Below are positions 36,162 through 48,934 of a stretch of 64,000 nt of DNA, piece after piece. Numbering within the stretch: position 1 is the first letter of the stretch; each line of letters starts with the position of its first letter. The position numbers and the translations under genes were made by a program. The DNA is from Nomia melanderi (taxonomy: Eukaryota; Arthropoda; Insecta; Hymenoptera; Halictidae). Location of the stretch: assembly GCF_051020985.1 (NCBI RefSeq), contig NC_135010.1, positions 5,516,001-5,580,000 on the forward strand, written 5' to 3'. The notes under the pieces were generated by a model. The model saw only the letters and a list, made by a program, of their open reading frames with translations. It did not search any database and was not told where the DNA came from.

Positions 36162-38744
36162 TAAAAATCGTTAGTTCAAAGCGAAATTCGCTATTGTACT
36201 GTTCTCTGTTCATCGATAGGGTTTCGCTTTAGTATAAATTTTGATATAATTTAAATGTTTAATATATGGAACGGGTGAAGCTTGATTATGCACACGTACA
36301 TTTCGCACACACCTCACGCGCAGTGACACTATTATATTTTTCTCCTGACTCACGCTCTTGTTAAAGATTTAATCTAGATCTCGCACAGACATGCAACAAT
36401 TTTCACCGTTTGCTTCTCTCCAGCTCGTGTAAATATGCCATGTTCAAGGTCAACCGAAGGTTAACATACCATGCATACCTGAATTCGAATTTCCCTGGTA
36501 ATCTGATGACGGAAATGTATTATCATTGTAGGAGAATATCAAAGACCTTTGACCCTTGAAGTAATGTAGATTACTTCATGCAAACTGTGTTATTCTTAAG
36601 AAATATTTGTTACATCAAAATTTTATAGCTTGATGAAACGAAGTGTTTTCTGAAATAAACTTTACTTGATTGTTATAACTGGATGATTATTTAAAAAGTT
36701 ATATGGAAAGAAAGAAATATTTTTAAACATATCAATTTCATTTTAACCATTTCAGAAAGACACGAAAGCGATATTAAAGAAAACAAAAATGTTATCGATT
36801 TATATCAAACAAATGATGAGTATTCTAAAGGTTAGCGTGTGATTTGAGTATTTTTAAGAATTCCGAAGAAATGTTCCTGAAAAATTTAGCAACTCGTAAT
36901 ATCAAGTTTTTTGGATATTTGTTCAGACTATCAGTGATGATAACGTTATCGTAACTCAGACAGCTCTTTCATATCCTTCGCTGTAAACGTAACAATGATG
37001 CATTAACACGTTTGTTTTCGAAGATATTTTTCAGAAGTTATAAATTTGCGGAAAAATATTTTTACTTGGAATATTAACTGTTATAATATTCATTCTTCAA
37101 AATAGAACAACCTTTTTCTTAAATACCTGTGAAACAGTCATGGTCATATGTTTACTTTTAGACATTTGTCTTACAATCTCTTTGCTTATAATAATAATTT
37201 ATTCGTCCAATTGCCAATTTCAAAAATTAGTTCCAAGTTCCAAGAAGTCAAAGTCAAAAGTTTCCACGAATAATTACACGAATTTGGTATCCATATTTTC
37301 AGAAGACTATTCAAGAAATAGTTATTATACACAATTCTAATAATGGACAATGAAACTGTTTAAGAGTTTATGTGAAAAATAAATGAATAACAGCAACAAG
37401 AGTACAAACATTTATCAGTAAGAAAAATACAATATTTTATATGCACCAATCCAATAAATATTCTGCAATAACAACTCCTACGCTAGTCCCTGTAATTTCA
37501 GTTTCGTACAATTTTACCTGCACGCGGTCACCTGGCATGCAGGTCATAAAAACGCGCATCGGTTTACTATCATTGCATGCCGGTTACCTTGAGGCTGAAG
37601 CTTCCGTTAGATCTGGGGATGTATAGAAATTGTGAAAAGGAAGGGATCGTGGGAGGGGCGTAAGGAGATACATCTTCGTGCAACAATGCCGTACGAAGTT
37701 GTAATACAAAAGCCCGAAGTTTCGCACCTGGCTTTATAAATCTACCTTATTGGTAGAACGGTACCAGTATTCCGTGAAAAATGTGTCAAGTCTATGTTCT
37801 GGAATAGAATGTTTCGAATGGTGACCTGGTTGAGAGCTGGGAAAGAAATTTATTTTGATAAAGTTGCAGTTAATGGAGATTTAGACTTGTGAATTATTAG
37901 GTGGATCTAGAAGATATTGTAACTAATATTTTACAGGATATATGTTGTATTATAAAGTGATAATAATGTAATAAGATATTTTAGTTTTGTAAGAGGGAAT
38001 AGATGTTTTAACACGTCCGGACGTGAATGCTGTAGCATTAATTTTCATTGTGATGCAAAATGACAAGAATGCTAGAACATTCAAATTTATAAGCTACATT
38101 ATCATGCATTTTATTCTACATTGCCTCTCCTATTTATAATCAAAATTTGGATATCACAATTCATTTAAAAATAAATCGCCTGTTCATTTTGACAGCTTAT
38201 TAAAATTTTCACTGACCGTGAATGTTTTAAACAATCAAGAAATGAAATTTTGAAAAGTTATGGGAATTGTAGAATCGATTTAGTGTTTTATCTAGTAATT
38301 TGTAATGTGATTTCAAAATTATGAACTCATATTGTTAATAATTAATTGTAATAGTAGTTGTTTTTGTTACGAAGGAATAAATAATATTATGTGTAATATT
38401 TGGAATTCTCGTGGCAGTGAATACGTTAATCTCTTGATTTATAACAATGTGTCAGATTCACGTGTGAATTTTATAAGGATAAATACTACTTAATTCTTTG
38501 GAATTTAAGTTAAATATTGTTCTTCTGTTATCAATAATTATACTTTGGTGCAAGTATAGACGTACAACACGCTTAATTTGTCTATATTTTCAATAAATTA
38601 TTAATGGCAGAGTATAGTCCTGCTTTGACAAGATGGCGTGCTACCCGCGAGCGGTCAGGACCGAGCGGCAAAACGACTCTTCCACTCACAATGTTCGGGT
38701 CGCCTCGGTCTTCTAGTCAAGAATTAACTGTCAACAGTCACAAG
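36162..38744. other. Non-coding region with nuclear-receptor-like motifs
   Basis: No gene seen. At 36444-36452 is TCAAGGTCA, the FTZ-F1/ERR-type extended half-site. At 36544-36555 is GACCTTTGACCC, whose complement GGGTCAAAGGTC is a DR1 site of the HNF4/USP type. A GC-richer patch lies at 37480-37730. Confidence 0.35.
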
Positions 38745-38944
38745 CAAAGGTAGTACACTCGTCCCTCAATTTTTGGTGATTTTTACACTATTTGTTCATT
38801 CAGATCTTGGAAATTGGAAATTTAAAAATAGACAATTATAATACATATTCGTTCATCAGTTAAAATTAATCCAAACATTTACCAAATAATGTTTATGAAA
38901 TTCAATGTGAGTCAAATTGACTCGTCCCGTAAATCTAGTGTCAA
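38745..38944. mobile_element. TTAA MITE, family C, inverted, one end decayed
   Basis: The right end CCCGTAAATCTAGTGTCAA and the interior (CATTCAGATCTTGG, AGACAATTA, TTTGCCAAATAATG-like) match the copies at 47326 and 47870. The terminal TTAA has become TCAA. The left end is not clear. Confidence 0.6.
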
Positions 38945-41215
38945 ATCATAGAAAAATCTACGAGGAAGACCGTCGATCCACGTGTTCGATCCCAGTGCAG
39001 TTTCTCTTTGGCATCGACGTAACTTGAAACGCGCGCGTCTTCACTTATGCAACGCCGAAGAGGAACCGAAACGAAAAAACGACACGGGACACTTTTACCC
39101 GATCGATTCGATAACTGATCGACCTTAGCCTCCTTTCACGTTGGAATGGGGAAATCGACAATTATGGCAAACTCGCGTACGCATACTTTCTCCGCGCGTG
39201 TATTACGCGGCCTGTGGCGCAGGTTACGAGCGTAACACATAAACACGCGGCACGATGGTCGACTACTGGACGACGGAATCCGTTTAATCCTAAGAACAGC
39301 AGTGACTAGGTCTATTCTGACCTACATTTTCGGAAACTTCATTTTACCCTTTGCCTTACGATTCTTTTCGTAATTACGCCGGACAGAATGATTTTAGTGT
39401 TTCGAATTTAATGGGAAAAGAAAAGTATTAAAAATAGAATTGATAATGACAGCCACCTATGGATTCGACCGAATAAAACTGTAATCAATTAAACAGGAAA
39501 ACGGATCTCAATCTTCGTGGCAATGTTTATAAATCAAGTTAATGTAGTTGCCTATTGTGTTTACTTATTGTCTTGATTAAATAGAAACTGATTCATTATT
39601 CCATTATAAAACCAACACAAAGTACTTTATGTTATAGTTACAGTATGTGTATTTACTCTAAAGTACGACAATTGAGAATAGGGAAATAATATTTAATCTG
39701 AATTGATAGGTATTAAATGACATTTATATTTGTTGTAATCTGTTTGGGAACTTTTCTATTCTCGTTTATTTGGATCTCATTTCTTTCGTTGATATATTTT
39801 ATGGAAAATTTACGTAGGTCTTTACTATACTTTCATTAAGTTTTATGAACTTTTTCACTTACTTTGGAAATACAGTTACTGTAGCTAATAAGTTAAAAAC
39901 GTTACTTACTTTAACTTTTCACGGTTTTGTAGGTAACTTAACGTTTTGAGGTCGAATGACGACCTAATGACGACCTAATGACGACTTCGAGCTTCGATAT
40001 TTAAAATGGAAAGCTCCAAATGAATAATTTAGTTATTGAAATCACTAGAGACTGATATGTTGCTTTCTTCTATTCTGACATTTAATACTTCGATGCATAA
40101 TTCCGTTTTTTTTTTAATGCAAAGATCATTTAGAAGCTTAAAAAATCTCCGTTTACAAAGGATTAAGTTATGAATTGATTGTATAGACGTCTACATTATT
40201 AATCGTATTTAATATTTTACATTATTAATTATATTAGATTTAAGCTATTGTGATTCCTTTGGCAACTAACTTTACAACAACTTCTTTATTGTTAATTATT
40301 TATTGGAGAACAACAACTTATTCACATTTATCTCATTGATTTACAAGATTTCACGGAACTTCTCTTTCTCGCACTGTCCGACAGAAGAGACACGCGTTCA
40401 CATTGAGCACCACTGTCGGTACCTTATGCTTCGCGAAACTATTCTTTACTGTCAATTGAAAACGAAATGTGTTACGGAACTTTTTTCAACAGATTTTGTA
40501 AAGTATGTAGATGTCTGCTCCATCGCATGAAATTAGATTGTCTCCTAGATGCTTAGTTTTTTAAATAAATTGAAAAATATCCGCAAAAATCGACGCGTTT
40601 CGGTGCCGTTTTGCCTTTCAGCATTGTTTAAACATGTTTAAATGTTTATAATGTTATTAAAATTCATATCATTCACATCATACAGTAATACTGTGTAAGA
40701 AAAGGTTTTGAATAATTTTTATAATGAACACATAACAAACGTTTAAAGTTGAGAAACACTATTGAGATTACCTATCAAACTTTCTGTAACAAAAATCGTG
40801 TTGACCAGTGTAGTTGCAAAACAAGAAGCCAGAAATGGGTCGTTCGGACGCGTCCAGTAGTTCTAGTGTTAAATAATTTGTTTTGGATTTCACGGAATTT
40901 TTATGGCTGCCAGTTCGGCAGTCATCTCGTTGAACCTGGCTCTCATGAATATTCCCGGCGCGCCGGCAACCTTGTTTCGTTTTTGGGGACACGGACGGAA
41001 TTCTTTCGTGACACCGGCTGGAAGAGCCGCGCTCCCCTATGAAAGAGAAACCGAGAGACACGCCACACAGTGCGGTCGCCTGTAGAGAAAACACGAAAAT
41101 TCGACTATTCACATAACGAAATTGAAGATTACCAATTTGTCTAAGTAGTCTTTATACAAATTGATTTTTATTTCAGAAACTAATGAATGATTGTTTAAAC
41201 CACTGTTTAGCACGC
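38945..41215. other. Non-coding region with GC-rich islands
   Basis: GC-rich islands occur at about 38970-39290 and 40910-41080. Around 39950-39990 a unit GACCTAATGAC repeats about three times. A TTAA-type right end (CCAGTAGTTCTAGTGTTAA) finishes at 40872 without a clear left partner. No protein is recognised. Confidence 0.45.
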
Positions 41216-41340
41216 TTAACACTAGGTTTACGAAACGCGTCAATTTGACGCATATTGAATTTTATAAACATTACTTGATAAAACATTATAACGATTTTGA
41301 CTGATACAATTACACGATTGTATACTCTAATTGTGTATCT
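41216..41340. mobile_element. TTAA MITE, family C, truncated
   Basis: It starts TTAACACTAGGTTTACGAAA and keeps GTCAATTTGACGC and ATAAACATTA. It ends where the family B element at 41341 begins; the remainder is not seen on the far side. Confidence 0.65.
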
Positions 41341-41590
41341 TTAACCCTTTGCACTTGTTTCTCATGCTGGAAATGTCAATACAAATTTGTTATAGAACGT
41401 TGGAAATTGTTTGAAAAAGTACTAAACTTTAAAAGATCGTAAAAATGAAATCTTATTATGATAATAAGTAAATAAAATAAATATAAAACATTGAATTCTA
41501 CCGCTGTAAATTACTGTATTTCGTTTCCCTAAAAATAAATACAAGTTTACAGCCAACAACATTGAAAATAAATCGAGTACAAAGGATTAA
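41341..41590. mobile_element. TTAA MITE, family B (complete)
   Basis: It starts TTAACCCTTTGCACTTG and ends CGAGTACAAAGGATTAA, inverted. Length is 250 bp. It abuts the truncated family C copy. Confidence 0.75.
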
Positions 41591-43114
41591 ATGGCTCTGC
41601 CCAGGAGCCCTCGAGAGCAAAGATAATTAAGCAACTTCGACGGGTGCTAGCGTATATTTCAATTGACGAAAATAAAGTTCTCCGCTAAGATCACTCCGCA
41701 CACACGCAAATTACATCACAATCAATATTTCCGTCGGCGCAATCCGACGTCCGATGACTCAAGAACGCCGGCGTACGCAAACAAACGCAACGATGCACGT
41801 AACAAACGACGCCCACGCGTCGAATCCGTCGAATGTTCAACCCCAACGAGGACGCTTCTCGTTTCGATCGGTTCGCGGAATCGCTTGCGAACGGTAACAA
41901 GTCTCGCGCGGAAACTGCAACGGCGTGAATCATCGGAAGAGCCGGCAACTTTTCATCCGGATATCCGGAAGAGACCAAAAGCTCGGGAATTTATGATTTT
42001 CATTGACGTTGAAGCATGCCGCACTGCTGCCAATCACTTGTGCCGAGAGACAGGGAAAAAGGTTCCATGAAGTAAGACAGTGTAATGATAGTTTGCAAGA
42101 AAATCTAAACATACAAGTGTTAACATTATTTCTACCGAAGGTGTCGAAAGACACCTTTCGAAATTTCAACTTAAAATTGTTTTCCCAGTTTAACCCTTTT
42201 AGTGCCGACCGAAAGAATCGTACCTAAGCGAAGAATATCAAACCAATTTAATGTAATTTAGTAGGATTTGAGAAAAAAAATCATTAATACGTAATACATA
42301 TTACGAAATGAATTAATGCCAATTGTATTTCAATATTTATTGAAAATCATACCGATAACATTTATTCAAAATCATTAGGAACAATCAGTTTCCTTTTACA
42401 AACAGTACTTGCGAATAAGAAGAATCATCGTTTGGTCACAGCTTGATATAGAACACGTAGTATGAAGCGTATATATTGCACTTGCATTTCTTCGTAACAA
42501 TGATCTGATCCCAACAGTATACAGAACGTGTTTAAGTTTCTGAGGCAAATTAACCTTCTAAATTCATTATTGTATAATAATATACTATATTATAGTTCGT
42601 TTAATTATAATGTCATTATGTAATAAGTATTATTAAATAATGTATCCAAATGACGGTGGTCACTAATGACTTTACTGTTAATTAAAGACTATCTTAAAAT
42701 ATACTCAAATAAAAAAAATAAGAGAACGAGAGATAGAGATGAATCGAGGAGAAAGCTGTGGGTGTTTTCTCCTCGCAATCTAGGGAACGTGGGTCGAGGC
42801 TGAGGATAATTTACTGTATAACGGCCGGGGAATCGATATACCCGCGCGGCCGCTCATGGAAAACGGGAAAATCGTCTGAGTTCTGTCCTAAAGCCTAGTT
42901 CAGACTGAGAGACAGTTGGTGCGGTGTAAACCGAGGTGGTGTAAGTGGAAAAGTGCTGAAAACCCAATGATTTTTTATCTTAAAAATGTATCACTTTTGT
43001 GTTTTCGTAGTTCGATTTTGAAGAAACCTTTTATTATTTTAATGTGGATGGTATATTATAATTGAGTCGGGCTCTAGATATCACGTGTTTGATAAAGAAA
43101 GTAGTTTTTACATT
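41591..43114. other. Non-coding region with GC-rich islands
   Basis: GC-rich islands lie at 41590-42060 and 42770-42940. The open frame 41663-42070 on plus is overlapped by minus-strand frames and matches nothing known to me. TTAACCCTTTTAGTGCC at about 42190 may be a lone TTAA element end. Confidence 0.4.
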
Positions 43115-43255
43115 TTAATACTGAGAAATATAAAAATTACGGAATTTTGTAATATGAATAATTATTATAAAAATTATGGAATTTTGTAATATTAATAATT
43201 AGTATAAAAATGGTAAAATTTTATAATATTAATAATTTCGTATAAAAAGTTGTGA
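43115..43255. repeat. AT-rich tandem repeat, about three units of 47-50 bp
   Basis: AAAAATTAYGGAATTTTGTA and TAATATTAATAATT alternate three times with small changes. Confidence 0.7.
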
Positions 43256-43639
43256 AACTTAATTTGCTGAGGGACATGCACCACATAGTTCAGTGTATAT
43301 CGTACACTTTTATAATTCTTAGCATTCCAATTGTCCTTGGATTCGTGTCCTGAGACAATTTGCAGTTGGCGAGAAGCAAAACATAAATTTCGAAATAACC
43401 CGTAGATAGAATTTTTAGTCTGCATTCTCTTTTCTTTGAAGTGGAAAACAACAGATGATATCTGGAGATAAATGTTGAAAGAAACATTCTATTGAACAAT
43501 GCATAGTTCAGTGTGATCATAGTCCGCAAACAATAAACATACTTATTATTCACATTGCATCTTTGAGACTTGCTTCTCGAAGATCGTTCCTATATTATGT
43601 AATAATCTTGAATGAAATTGCGCACATCTTCATAATCTT

Positions 43640-43845
43640 GTAACCCCTTGCGATACAATATGATGTCAGACTCGTGAGAAAGATCTCAGATAGAAGTTAA
43701 TAGAAATTTTTCTCCTATCAATTGTTATGCCTTAAAATGAACAAGGAGATAGATGCACGTGGTCTTCTTTGTTTCTAGTACATTATTAATGACAAAGCAA
43801 TTCTATCGAGCTTAGTTATGAAAGAAATCATAGGATAAAGGATTA
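43640..43845. mobile_element. TTAA MITE, family F, ends slightly decayed
   Basis: The left end TAACCCCTTGCGATACAATA and the right part GAAAGAAATCATAGGATAAA match the family F ends. The flanking TTAA has mutated on both sides. Confidence 0.65.
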
Positions 43846-44305
43846 GTAGTTAATTATTTTTTTCCCTGAAAACTGAAAAATATATATACATTGTAAATTA
43901 CAATAGCAGTTTCACTCAAAGACATGATTAGAGACACTAGGTCTTTTGCATAAAAAAATAAGTACTTATAAGTGTTAAATATAAGTTACAGCAAATGTTA
44001 GATTTTTTATGCATATCTTTTATTAGATAATACTAAGTAAACAGTAAATACTCGAAAATCTGAAGCAAATGGTACAAAAAATTATCAGAAATTAAGATCA
44101 ATGATTGACGTATTTAACATTATAATAGTAAATACCTAATGTTTTTAATAAGTACCATTATTTTATATATTTGTAAGATATATAATCTTTAATTTGTGAC
44201 ATTACATATCAAATGTTATCAAACTTTTGAAATATACTCATCATAACACAGTTAACTTTGTGCGACACATTTTAGGTATGCACCTTTCAAAGAGATCGTA
44301 ACTGG

Positions 44306-44556
44306 TTAACCTGTCAACTAAGGAATTTAGTTTCAAAAATCTCTCATTGTGCGCATAATAAAATCTAACAAAGAAGTACATATTCGTCAGACGAAGAGCA
44401 AATACATCTATTATATATTCCAACGAAGAACTAAAGCAAAACGAAGAAGACTTACACGTGTATCTGATATAATAATTAATTAATCGTGATAAAAAACAGT
44501 ATCATTTCGAGTTTTAAGATGACCTGTATACTCGTCAAACGCAGTTAACTGGCTAA
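44306..44556. mobile_element. TTAA MITE, family D (complete)
   Basis: It starts TTAACCTGTCAACTAAGG and ends CGCAGTTAACTGGCTAA. Length is 251 bp. It aligns along its whole length with 29329-29580. Confidence 0.8.
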
Positions 44557-45373
44557 AAGTGAAATATCCTCGTGCTCGTTGCGTCAGCGACGATTGTTAA
44601 ACTAAATGGTCACCGTAGACCCAGATTTTCACAGTTTCACGAGTTAATTCATTGGAAATGGTATTATCGAAAGGTCGATAGGTAAATCGTTCGCACTCGA
44701 GGATTTTGATGAAATTGAAATGCGACGCGGCGCGGCGCTCCGCGTGAAATTGAGGTGTAATTGGATGAATATTTTATTCGATTCGAGATTGTTCGAAAGA
44801 ATTATGTATCTTCCGCGAATGAATTTTTGTAGAATTATGGTAATAGTTTACTGGTATAGCATATAAGAAACATTGCTCAGCCTCGGTAGTTTAAAAAATT
44901 CTCTACTTTTTCGTTTGAAATGAAATAATTCATTAATAAGGAAGGATTGAATTTGCGTTGGGTCTTAGGGTATTAACTTTAGTTCTTGAAACGACGAGAA
45001 AATAATAAGGAAAAGAAGACACTCAAAAGAAGTTGGTCAATCGACTCAGTATGAATCAGCAGTCCCTTAGTGACTCACCGAATTTTGGGAAAATGTGTTG
45101 AGAACTGTTTCATCTTACTTCATTGCACAAATATTTACAAACTCCTAATAAATCCTCTAATTTTCGAAGAAAATTCTATTTATATATACATAGATAACAA
45201 TTGTGTATATAAAATAATAGAAAAGTAGATTTTAAGAAATAAATCTTTCTTTGCTCCTAATTCAATCAATTCATAACTTGTGCTAATTAACAATATCTAA
45301 TACAAAAGAATACTTTTCTTATGTCTCATATATCTTATCCTTTTAAAATGTTAACAATCGAGCATTGATAGTT

Positions 45374-45627
45374 TTAACCGCTTCTCCTATAATATCGGCT
45401 CGTGATAAAAATTTTCAATCGAATTTGACAAATTTAAATATTATTTCTTTATTTTTCTTATAAATGATACATTATTTGTATATTATCAATCTGTAGACAC
45501 AGAATAGGCATCAGTTTCTTTTCTATTCCTACTAAATTATTAACGATAAACTAGCTTCATCAATCTGTCTTTTATCTTTATTATCTTTTATCACAGTTGT
45601 GAAAGAAATCATAGGACAAGGGGTTAA
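45374..45627. mobile_element. TTAA MITE, family F (complete)
   Basis: It starts TTAACCGCTTCTCCTATAA and ends AATCATAGGACAAGGGGTTAA in inverted orientation. Length is 254 bp. Confidence 0.75.
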
Positions 45628-47325
45628 ACGAATCGTTCTTTCTCGTTCCTGAATTTTTCGATGATTTTCATCTCAAAGAGAATTGAATTTATTTATTGTT
45701 TTTTATAAGATTGTTGGATCGATTCGTGGGGCAAGGGTCACACAGATTCGAAGCACCCCGCAGTCGACCTTTGAGGAAGAGAGAAATGTCGTTAGTGATT
45801 TTAAAAATAAGCCTGGTAGAGAGGGCAAGGGAGGTAAAGGGCCTCCCACGTGATTTCACTAGTAAGAATCCCACTATCAGCCCCAGTCGTCCCTTGTGTT
45901 CACACGTGTGCGGAACCCACGCATCGCGGCGCCGTTACGACCCCTCGTCTCGTTCGTTACGTGTAAATACTTACACGTTCATCTGTGTGCTATGTGTTAA
46001 CCTAAATAATGTTCACTAATGTAATTAGGTAAGAAACGAAGATCACTATCTTCTTAATTTTAGGTGACATCGTTCAGTACATTTTTAACGTACATATAGA
46101 TCATTTTATTTCATATTTCTGTGACTTAGTTTTCATTGATTGTACATTAATCTTATTATTGTTTTCCTAAAGATCACAAATATTTAATGCAATGAAGTTT
46201 GGTTAATTTAATATTCGATTTTATATTAAAAATTGTATCTTGTTTTCATGGTTTTGAGGACCTATGTATCAATATTATTGATTTTTCATCTAAATTATTT
46301 TATTTCATATTTTTGCGAATTACTGGTTTAATAGTTGGTCGTAATATGAGTCAGGAGCTGTTTTATTGATTTATGACTTGATACTGATTCAAATACATTT
46401 TAAAATGATTGCTTAGTTCTGTTTTATTTGCGAATTTTGTGGATTCATTGATTGTATGAGTGTACTAGATGCAGTAAGAGAGAACATGCTTTCATGGAAA
46501 TTTAATAAAATATTTACTGTACTTTTAATTTGTCGAGACCCTCAATAGATAAATAAGTAGCTAGATAATTTTTATTGTTGAAAAATAATATAGTTATTAT
46601 TAATAAATAGTTATTACAATAAATAATAGTTATTTATTAAAAATAATATATTAATTTGCATCTGATCAATTCTACGTTCCTTTAAATTCATTCATTTAAC
46701 AAAACGATTCACATCACGCAAGGAAAAATAAACAAAATCATTAAAATTACATGTATGTAGACAAAATGAAATGTTTGGCACTAACATTTCTGAAACGTAC
46801 AAAGAGTAGAGTTAGTCACTTTGGCCTGTACGCAACTCAATTAACTACTCAACTTATCAACGAAGCACTCAATTTTATTACGAGACACTTTATCCATAAA
46901 ATTTAGTATATTTTACAATAATAACATCAATAAATCAAAAATAAATTTCAATGGACAAAGCTTTACTTTTAAATCAAAGCTTTGAGTTTTGTCATTTAAA
47001 AAAGAAGTCCTTCATTTTTTTAGAACATTAATGTTGAAAACGAATTTTCTCGTATGCTTAACACAAAGTAGAATTGTTAACATAAAAATAGTTCGGTAAC
47101 GCCTCTCTACTAGCTCGCGTTTGGTAGCCAATCGAAATTGATCTGAAAACAACCTGCAAAACGTATCGTGTTTCAAAGGTGCAAGAAACCCGATCGAATC
47201 ATGCGGTCGCACAAGCGTGTTCCACTACGAACGGATCACAGGCTTCCACATTCGCGACCGTTGACGTGAATTTACGTCATTCATGATCCTGTTTCCAGTT
47301 CGCATTTTAACCGAAGACTCTGTAT
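45628..47325. other. Non-coding region, no gene seen
   Basis: A GC-rich island at 45700-45990 carries a short open frame on each strand (45696-46019 plus, 45689-45874 minus) with no recognised protein. The rest is AT-rich, including simple ATT/AATA sequence near 46560-46650 and a mildly GC-richer patch near 47090-47290. Confidence 0.45.
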
Positions 47326-47546
47326 ATTTCGCTAGATTTACAGACATTTACTGCACTCTGTTTTATTATTCTTAGAAAAATTGATATTGATTCATTCAGA
47401 TCTTGGGAATCGAAGGTTTAAAAGTAGACAATTAGCGTACATGTTTGCCTAACTGCATCAGTGAAAATGGACTCGAACATTCCCCAAGTAATGTTTATAC
47501 AATTCAATACAGATCAACTTGACTTGCATCGTAAATCTAGTATTAA
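47326..47546. mobile_element. TTAA MITE, family C, inverted
   Basis: It contains GCTAGATTTACAGACATTTA at the left and CGTAAATCTAGTATTAA at the right. Interior phrases (CATTCAGATCTTGGGAAT, AGACAATTA) match 38745 and 56045. Length is about 220 bp. Confidence 0.7.
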
Positions 47547-47783
47547 CACTTAAGCGACCGCTTAAAAAGAACTATAACTACAACCTCCTCCATTGTCTTC
47601 AATTGAACTCATTCAATTAATTCGATTAGAAACTGTGTTTTGTAAAAACAAGAATCATATTTGATGAATTGCAAATAATCCTACTTCAAGACTTACGAAA
47701 TAACAAAAGAAAACCAGAATAAAAGGCAATACGTTGTTAAGTGAAAAGTGGGAGATCTCCCCATTCGGTTGGCTAAGTGTTAA
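47543..47783. mobile_element. TTAA MITE, family G (complete)
   Basis: The left end is TTAACACTTAAGCGACCG and the right end is CGGTTGGCTAAGTGTTAA, inverted. Length is 241 bp. It shares its left TTAA with the family C copy. No second copy is seen. Confidence 0.7.
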
Positions 47784-47869
47784 CACTACTAAACTAATGT
47801 AAAATCCCTAGAATGAACTACCAACAATCACAAGAAAAGGGGCTTCAAAAGTGAAGGAAAGCAAAACAG

Positions 47870-48025
47870 TAGTTTCTACACTATCTGTTCACTGAGATCT
47901 TGTAAATTGGACATTCAAAAACAGACAATTAAAATACATATTCGTCCATCAAATTGACGTAAACGTTTGCCAAATGATGTTCATAAAATTCATGCGTTAA
48001 ATCGACACGTTCCGTGAAAGTATCG
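47870..48025. mobile_element. TTAA MITE, family C, fragment
   Basis: TGTTCACTGAGATCTTG, AGACAATTAAAATACATATT and TTTGCCAAATGATGTTCATA match the inverted family C interior. The outer end is degraded (GTATCGTTAA). Confidence 0.55.
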
Positions 48026-48465
48026 TTAAACGTGTCGATAAAACATCAATACGACCCGACTCGTGTGCCACGAAGTCAGCTCGTTGTTTCGGCTGAATGG
48101 ATTAAAACGACGGCAATTAGAACCTCCGTGCGTCTTCGTCCCGGCTCGATCCGCCAACTACGTAAATACAACTGTATTTTCGTTGTATTGACGTAGAACA
48201 CACGGATAAGCGAGGGCGTGCCGCGCTCGAACCCACCAATAAAGCATTATAAGGTTGGCAGCGCGCGGTGCATAATTTCGCCTGGCACCGCGAGACATCG
48301 CGATCGGGAATTAGCATTGTAACAGCCGCTCTACAGACCATTTTGGCGGCCGGCCAAAAGGTGGGCACCGGCGAATCCTTGATGGGGGTTTGCCGAAAGG
48401 AAATCGAACGAAGGGGTGGATCAATAGGATCGCTGGCGGACAGTCGGCGTTTCTCATTCAATTGT
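48026..48465. other. GC-rich island
   Basis: About 400 bp of GC-rich DNA precedes the family A element. Frames are open on both strands (48117-48557 minus, 48268-48498 plus) but run into the element, which argues against a real gene. Confidence 0.4.
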
Positions 48466-48934
48466 TTAACACTAAAACTACCAGACAGGTTAAAATGATC
48501 CACTCCCGATTTCTTCATTTTCCAATTATTAACCCTGTGCATTCGAAAGTTTTTCACTGGAAATATTCAACATTTTCCGACGAGATATAGACGACATTGT
48601 TTGAAACTAATTTAACGATAATTCACAGATAAATTAAGCAACAGAGCTAATTTATTTAAATATTTCACATAGCAATACAAAGATTAATTTAAAATACTAA
48701 ATATTCTGTTTCATAGTTTTGCTGTATCAAATCAAGTGGTGACTGAGAGTCATCTCTCGAGTGCAACGCGTTAAAAACATAACAGATGTTTCTCTGAGAA
48801 ATTATTCAAGAAAGTGATTTAGCAATACGCAAACTGAATTACTGATCAATTAAAGTCTCGATAGAGGCACTCTTAAAGTTCTTACAGAGAAATTTCAGAA
48901 AGTCAATTTAACTGCTCGGTAGGTTTAGTGTTAA
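48466..48934. mobile_element. TTAA MITE, family A, interrupted by a nested family B element
   Basis: It starts TTAACACTAAAACTACCAGA and ends CGGTAGGTTTAGTGTTAA. Without the insertion it would be about 227 bp, against 221 bp for the intact relative at 28224. The interior continues in register on both sides of the insertion. Confidence 0.88.
48529..48774. mobile_element. TTAA MITE, family B, nested in family A
   Basis: It starts TTAACCCTGTGCATTCGAAA and ends CTCGAGTGCAACGCGTTAA. TTAA is present at both borders and once only in the un-interrupted relative, which is the pattern expected from a TTAA target-site duplication. Length is 246 bp with imperfect inverted ends (about 12 of 17). Confidence 0.88.

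Noticed and set aside
41663..42070. 135-codon plus-strand frame
   Set aside because: Basic, low-complexity peptide in a GC island overlapped by minus-strand frames; no family resemblance.
48117..48557. 146-codon minus-strand frame
   Set aside because: It starts inside the family A and B MITEs, so it cannot be an ancestral gene.
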